From positions 29,531,960-29,595,959 of the forward strand of contig NC_068979.1 in assembly GCF_016808095.1 (NCBI RefSeq): a DNA stretch of 64,000 bases. The letters run 5' to 3'. The notes beneath the pieces were generated by a model. It made no database searches. It was not told the origin of the DNA and was given only the letters and a program-made list of their open reading frames with translations. Shown piece by piece: positions 60,531 to 64,000 of the stretch. How positions within the stretch are numbered: position 1 is the first letter of the stretch; each line of letters opens with the position of its first letter. The DNA comes from Vigna angularis (Eukaryota > Streptophyta > Magnoliopsida > Fabales > Fabaceae). A program made the position numbers and the translations under genes.

Positions 60531-62633
60531 TTTTCCATAATTTTTACTTTCTCTCTCTCTCTGTAATCTTATCTCCTTTTGGTTTCTCTCTTCACCACTT
60601 CACAGTGGTTAATTTTTAAAAAAAGTAGTCCCAACAATAGTATAATATTTATACCTGCGCCCCCCCTCTTGTATAGTTCATATTCTCCAAAGTCCAAAGT
60701 AGCTTCTCACTACAGATTCTCTCCCTTTTCTTTTATAGTACAGTACTATGTAAGTGCCTCTTTCCACCCAAACACTTGCATTTCCTTTCACCCTTTCTTC
60801 CATTTCTTACATGCATTTTTAAGCCTTGTCCCGCTTTAATCATTGTTTTATCACTTTTTCTGGGGTCTGGTTTTGATTCTCTGGTGTTGCCGTGTTCAGT
60901 TAAGGCTCTCTCTACCTTGTGCAAGTATAAACTTTTGCCTGTTCATTTCAGGAATCTGTGTTCACCTCTGTTTTGGATGCATTGTGCCTGCTATTTTTTA
61001 CTGTAAAAATTAGATCTAAAGAGGAAATATTTATTTCAGTTTCTCTTAAAGTTTGCTTTCCTACACTCAACCACAAACTTGGTGGATTGAGCTGGGGTGG
61101 GGGTATTTATCTTCATTCCATTGAGCTTGTGCAATTTTTCAACTTTTTATTGTTTTGAAGAAGCCTTGGGTGGCTTGGTCCATTGCAAAGGATGTTTTTT
61201 ATGAGAAAGATTTTCAAACGATTTGACGAGTAATGTGGGAATCTGTTGGTCGACATCTTCAGATAGCTTTTGGTTTTCGGTTCCAATATTTGTTGGCTGA
61301 AATGTGGAACTTTTTTTCCATTTTATCTTTTTATCCTTTTTCCCAAAATGGTGTGTAACGTATACTTTAGGTAGGGCTGTAATAATGCCTAAGGCTGGTG
61401 GGTGTATTTCAGATGTGTCCAATAGTGTGTCTTAATGTTGATGGGTGAAAATCAATTATGGCACATAAGGGTACTGAAAAATGATGAAAATCTTGCTAGT
61501 CACCCAAGACAACAATCAAGATTTTCCATCTATGTCTATGTTTTCACTCATACTCTATGATGTCAACTCTGTTAATTTCTTTTCAGTGCTTGAAACTTAA
61601 TTGCTTCTTGTATTTTTATAAAAATATGTTGAAATGCATTTGGACAAAGGAACACAGTCATATTGGAAGCTCATGATACATGCATGCATATCATCCATTG
61701 TGACACACTCTGCATCTGTTATAAGAGCACTGTTTTAACTTGCTGAGAGCTGGTCTAGCAAACAAGACATCAAACCTTTGTCACAGAAGATTTGAGTCAG
61801 CTACAAGAGAAAAAAGAAGTTTTTACATTTACTTTTTTATCTTCTCTACTTCTAATTCTTCTCCTATTTCTTTTACATATTTTATTATTCTTTCATCTTT
61901 ACTTTTGGACTCTCCTCCTTTTAGTACATGTTTATACCCTGCATGGCTAAACTGGAAAATTTGTTTTGGTGTTTGCATGAACTGTTATTTAAATAATACT
62001 TAAACATAAGAGTTTCCAGACATTAATTTAACAGCTTTGAGATTTAGGTATTACGGGAGCAAAGGTAAGGGAAATTTTTTTGTTTCCATTTTTCTGTTCT
62101 GATGTTTTTCTCCTTTGCAGTGTATCACTTCTCAGTCTAAAGAAAAGAAAAATGAGACAGTTTCTCTATCAGAAAATCTGCATGGATTATTTTTAAATTT
62201 CATCAAATGAGCCAGCACCTAGATGAAATTTATTTTGCAGTTGTGACTTGTTCTCAAGATTTTGATCTGTGATTCCACTTTCAGTAAAAGGAAATGGAGC
62301 TCACATTTGTCAAGTTCTTATATTTTTTGCTTTTTGAATATTATCTTATGGAAGGAGATTCTCACAAAGTCTTTATGCTTTTTCTGCAAAGTTGATTTCT
62401 GATTTACTTTCTGAAACAGGTTGCATGTTTTCTTATATGTGAAAGAGTTTCTCAGCCATGCTTTCTTTGTTTGTATGACTTGCATTAACACCAGAGTTTT
62501 GTATGTTCTCAGCTTTTACTTTGTCATAACAAATAATGTGCTTCATCATCAATGCAGATGGTAGGCTGACTGAAGCAAAAGTCTGTTCTATTCATTCCAA
62601 TTGCTTACTGTGAAAGAAGTTAGCTCATAGCAG
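60531..62633 (+). promoter_or_regulatory. promoter and probable 5' leader of the zinc-finger gene
   Basis: The sequence becomes pyrimidine-rich near 60540-60600 (TTTCTCTCTCTCTCTG), a common plant core-promoter feature. From there to the ATG the base composition is less AT-rich, with several GTAAG and TTTGCAG-type signals, so a spliced leader is likely. I could not place its exons with certainty, and none of the short frames here looks like a protein. Confidence 0.4.
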
Positions 62634-63386
62634 ATGATGATGATGATGATGACACCAAACTTGAACCTGGAACCTGAAGAAGATTTCAAAATCTGCAGCC
62701 AAGTTGGATCAAATGAATTTCTGCAAGAAACACCACAAGATTTTATGGACAACAGCAGCTCCTCCTGTCTTACAAAGACTGATCCTGATTCAGGTTCTCT
62801 GTCCCTTGACTTGACCCTCAAATTCAATCACAGTGATGAAGAGTTCAAAGGTGAAAGTCACACCAACTTTGAAGTAGGAGGTGAAACTCATCCCTCAGCA
62901 CTAGCAATTCCCAGAGTTTTCTCTTGTAACTATTGCCGGAGGAAATTCTTCAGCTCGCAGGCATTAGGTGGCCATCAGAATGCTCACAAAAGGGAGAGGA
63001 CAATGGCAAAGCGTGCATTGAGAATGGGGATTCTCACTGAAAGGTACACAAGCTTAGCATCTCTGCCTCTGCATGGTTCTTCTTTTCGGTCACTTGGCCT
63101 TGAAGCTCATGCTGCAATCCACCAAGAACAAGTGCAGTCACTGAGGGTTCCTGAAATAGGACCTGCTGCAAAATTCGAAAAAGACTATTTTCGGACACCG
63201 ATCTTCGTGGAAGATGATGATGCTGGTCTGTTTTGGCCTGGCAGCTTCAGAAAGAGAGAAGGAAGGGGTGGTTTTGGTGTTAATCTGAGCCATGATGCAC
63301 ATGCTTTCAATTCAAGTACTAGGTTTGTAGAAACTGCACCTCCGGCACAAACATCTGCAACTCCTGATCTCACTCTGAGGCTCTGA
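62634..63386 (+). CDS. ZFP4: single C2H2 zinc-finger transcriptional repressor, ZFP4-like
   Basis: A nuclear DNA-binding protein of the plant single-finger C2H2 group. The intronless frame has 250 residues and starts with six ATG codons in a row, so the exact first codon is uncertain by a few residues. The finger is FSCNYCRRKFFSSQALGGHQ (96-115) continuing to His118: zinc ligands Cys98, Cys101, His114 and His118, with the plant-specific QALGGH helix at 109-114. There are two EAR repression motifs, LSLDLTL at 56-62 and DLTLRL at the extreme C-terminus (245-250). Further family text is AKRALRMG just after the finger, SFRSLGLEAH near the middle, and FVEDDDAGLFWPGSFR later, matching ZFP4 of Arabidopsis as I remember it. 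Related proteins act in hormone response and development. No defect is seen. Confidence 0.92.
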   Translation: MMMMMMTPNLNLEPEEDFKICSQVGSNEFLQETPQDFMDNSSSSCLTKTDPDSGSLSLDLTLKFNHSDEEFKGESHTNFEVGGETHPSALAIPRVFSCNYCRRKFFSSQALGGHQNAHKRERTMAKRALRMGILTERYTSLASLPLHGSSFRSLGLEAHAAIHQEQVQSLRVPEIGPAAKFEKDYFRTPIFVEDDDAGLFWPGSFRKREGRGGFGVNLSHDAHAFNSSTRFVETAPPAQTSATPDLTLRL

Positions 63387-64000
63387 GATTTTTCATCCTC
63401 ATTGAATCCAAACACGTAACATGTGTGTACAAGCCTCCTCATGATGTTCTCACTGTAAAGCTTTTTAAGCTTTTTCATGTTTAGTTCCATTCTCTTCAGA
63501 CTAGAGAATTTATGGTAATTGTACTACTGTACAGTGAGACCTGCATTTCCAATGGCTTATTTTAGCTTATTTCAATTTCCATTATCAAGCTTTTTCTTTG
63601 CACTGTTGTTGATGTTGTTGTAGCTACTTCACCATGCTCCATGGGTTCAAATGTCAATTTGTGTTTGTACTTCTGTTAAGAATTTAATTTTGGAAAAACA
63701 TGTCTTTCATTTATAGCTTTTTGCTTGAACCATGGTTTTGTAGTTACCGTATTGTTGGCATAAAATCTATTTGATTTCAATGTTTATTTGGTAGAAAGAA
63801 AGGAAAATGATATTTTTACACACCTAAATATTTTATATTGATTTCACATTATTTTTATTTATTTTTTATTTTTTTTAAAACTACAAAATTTTACACTTTT
63901 ATAACCCTTTTATCTTTATATTAGATGTGAAATGAATGTAAAAATATTTCAATATATCATTATCTATAAAAAAAAATGCGTCATCGGATTTACTCAAAAA
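63387..64000 (+). other. 3' flank of the zinc-finger gene
   Basis: It probably includes the 3' UTR, to about 63700. The remainder is AT-rich. No further gene is seen before the window ends. Confidence 0.5.

Noticed and set aside
1..64000. tRNA, rRNA, CRISPR or prokaryotic operon features
   Set aside because: I saw no convincing tRNA or rRNA sequence by eye. The intron-bearing plant genes exclude a prokaryotic reading, and the tandem arrays lack the repeat-spacer form of CRISPR.

Overview
The window is plant nuclear DNA, most likely from a legume. It is AT-rich, its genes are intron-bearing and widely spaced, and transposon debris fills the gaps. The legume call is inference: the cytokinin-receptor protein closely resembles the legume CRE1/LHK1 type as I remember it, and the retroelement ends look like legume Ogre/Tat and copia families. 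Exact genus is not determinable here; a Phaseoleae legume would fit.

Layout. 1-12.2 kb is a transposon zone. It holds a Mutator-like element with 9-bp target duplications (1213-2800), a probable CACTA end (to 5404), and a very long minus-strand LTR with a tRNA-Arg-type primer binding site (about 6046-11712) carrying 84-bp and 70-bp tandem repeats. A Ty1-copia remnant follows. 13.35-16.58 kb (minus) is a five-exon pectin methylesterase with a 192-bp solo LTR in its last intron. 18.5-24.02 kb (minus) is an eleven-exon cytokinin receptor histidine kinase (CRE1/AHK4 type, 990 aa). 26.6-27.4 kb is a decayed Ty3-gypsy pol fragment. 29.46-29.96 kb (plus) is a single-exon telomere-capping protein gene, STN1.

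31.8-33.7 kb is a terminal-inverted-repeat element with an internal 81-bp-arm hairpin. 34.97-36.04 kb (plus) is a two-exon, 80-residue, eight-cysteine defensin-like secreted peptide whose upstream region exists as two direct copies of about 360 bp. 37.5-38.5 kb is a second Mutator-like element. 39.12-45.02 kb (plus) is an eight-exon organellar Era-like GTPase (ERG, 419 aa) with one GC-AG intron and copia debris in intron 3. 47.8-49.6 kb (minus) is an intronless E-type PPR protein of 594 aa, apparently truncated at its C-terminus. 49.6-62.6 kb is a long gene-poor stretch. 62.63-63.39 kb (plus) is a single-exon C2H2 zinc-finger repressor (ZFP4-like) with two EAR motifs.

The genes do not form a pathway or an operon. 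They are independent housekeeping, signalling and defence genes. The least ordinary features are the defensin-like gene with its duplicated upstream region, the hairpin inside the 32.3-33.5 kb element, the CpG-rich palindromic 84-bp array in the giant LTR, and the GC-AG intron in ERG. All exon boundaries were placed by eye from reading frame, GT/AG signals and remembered family sequences. No database search was made.
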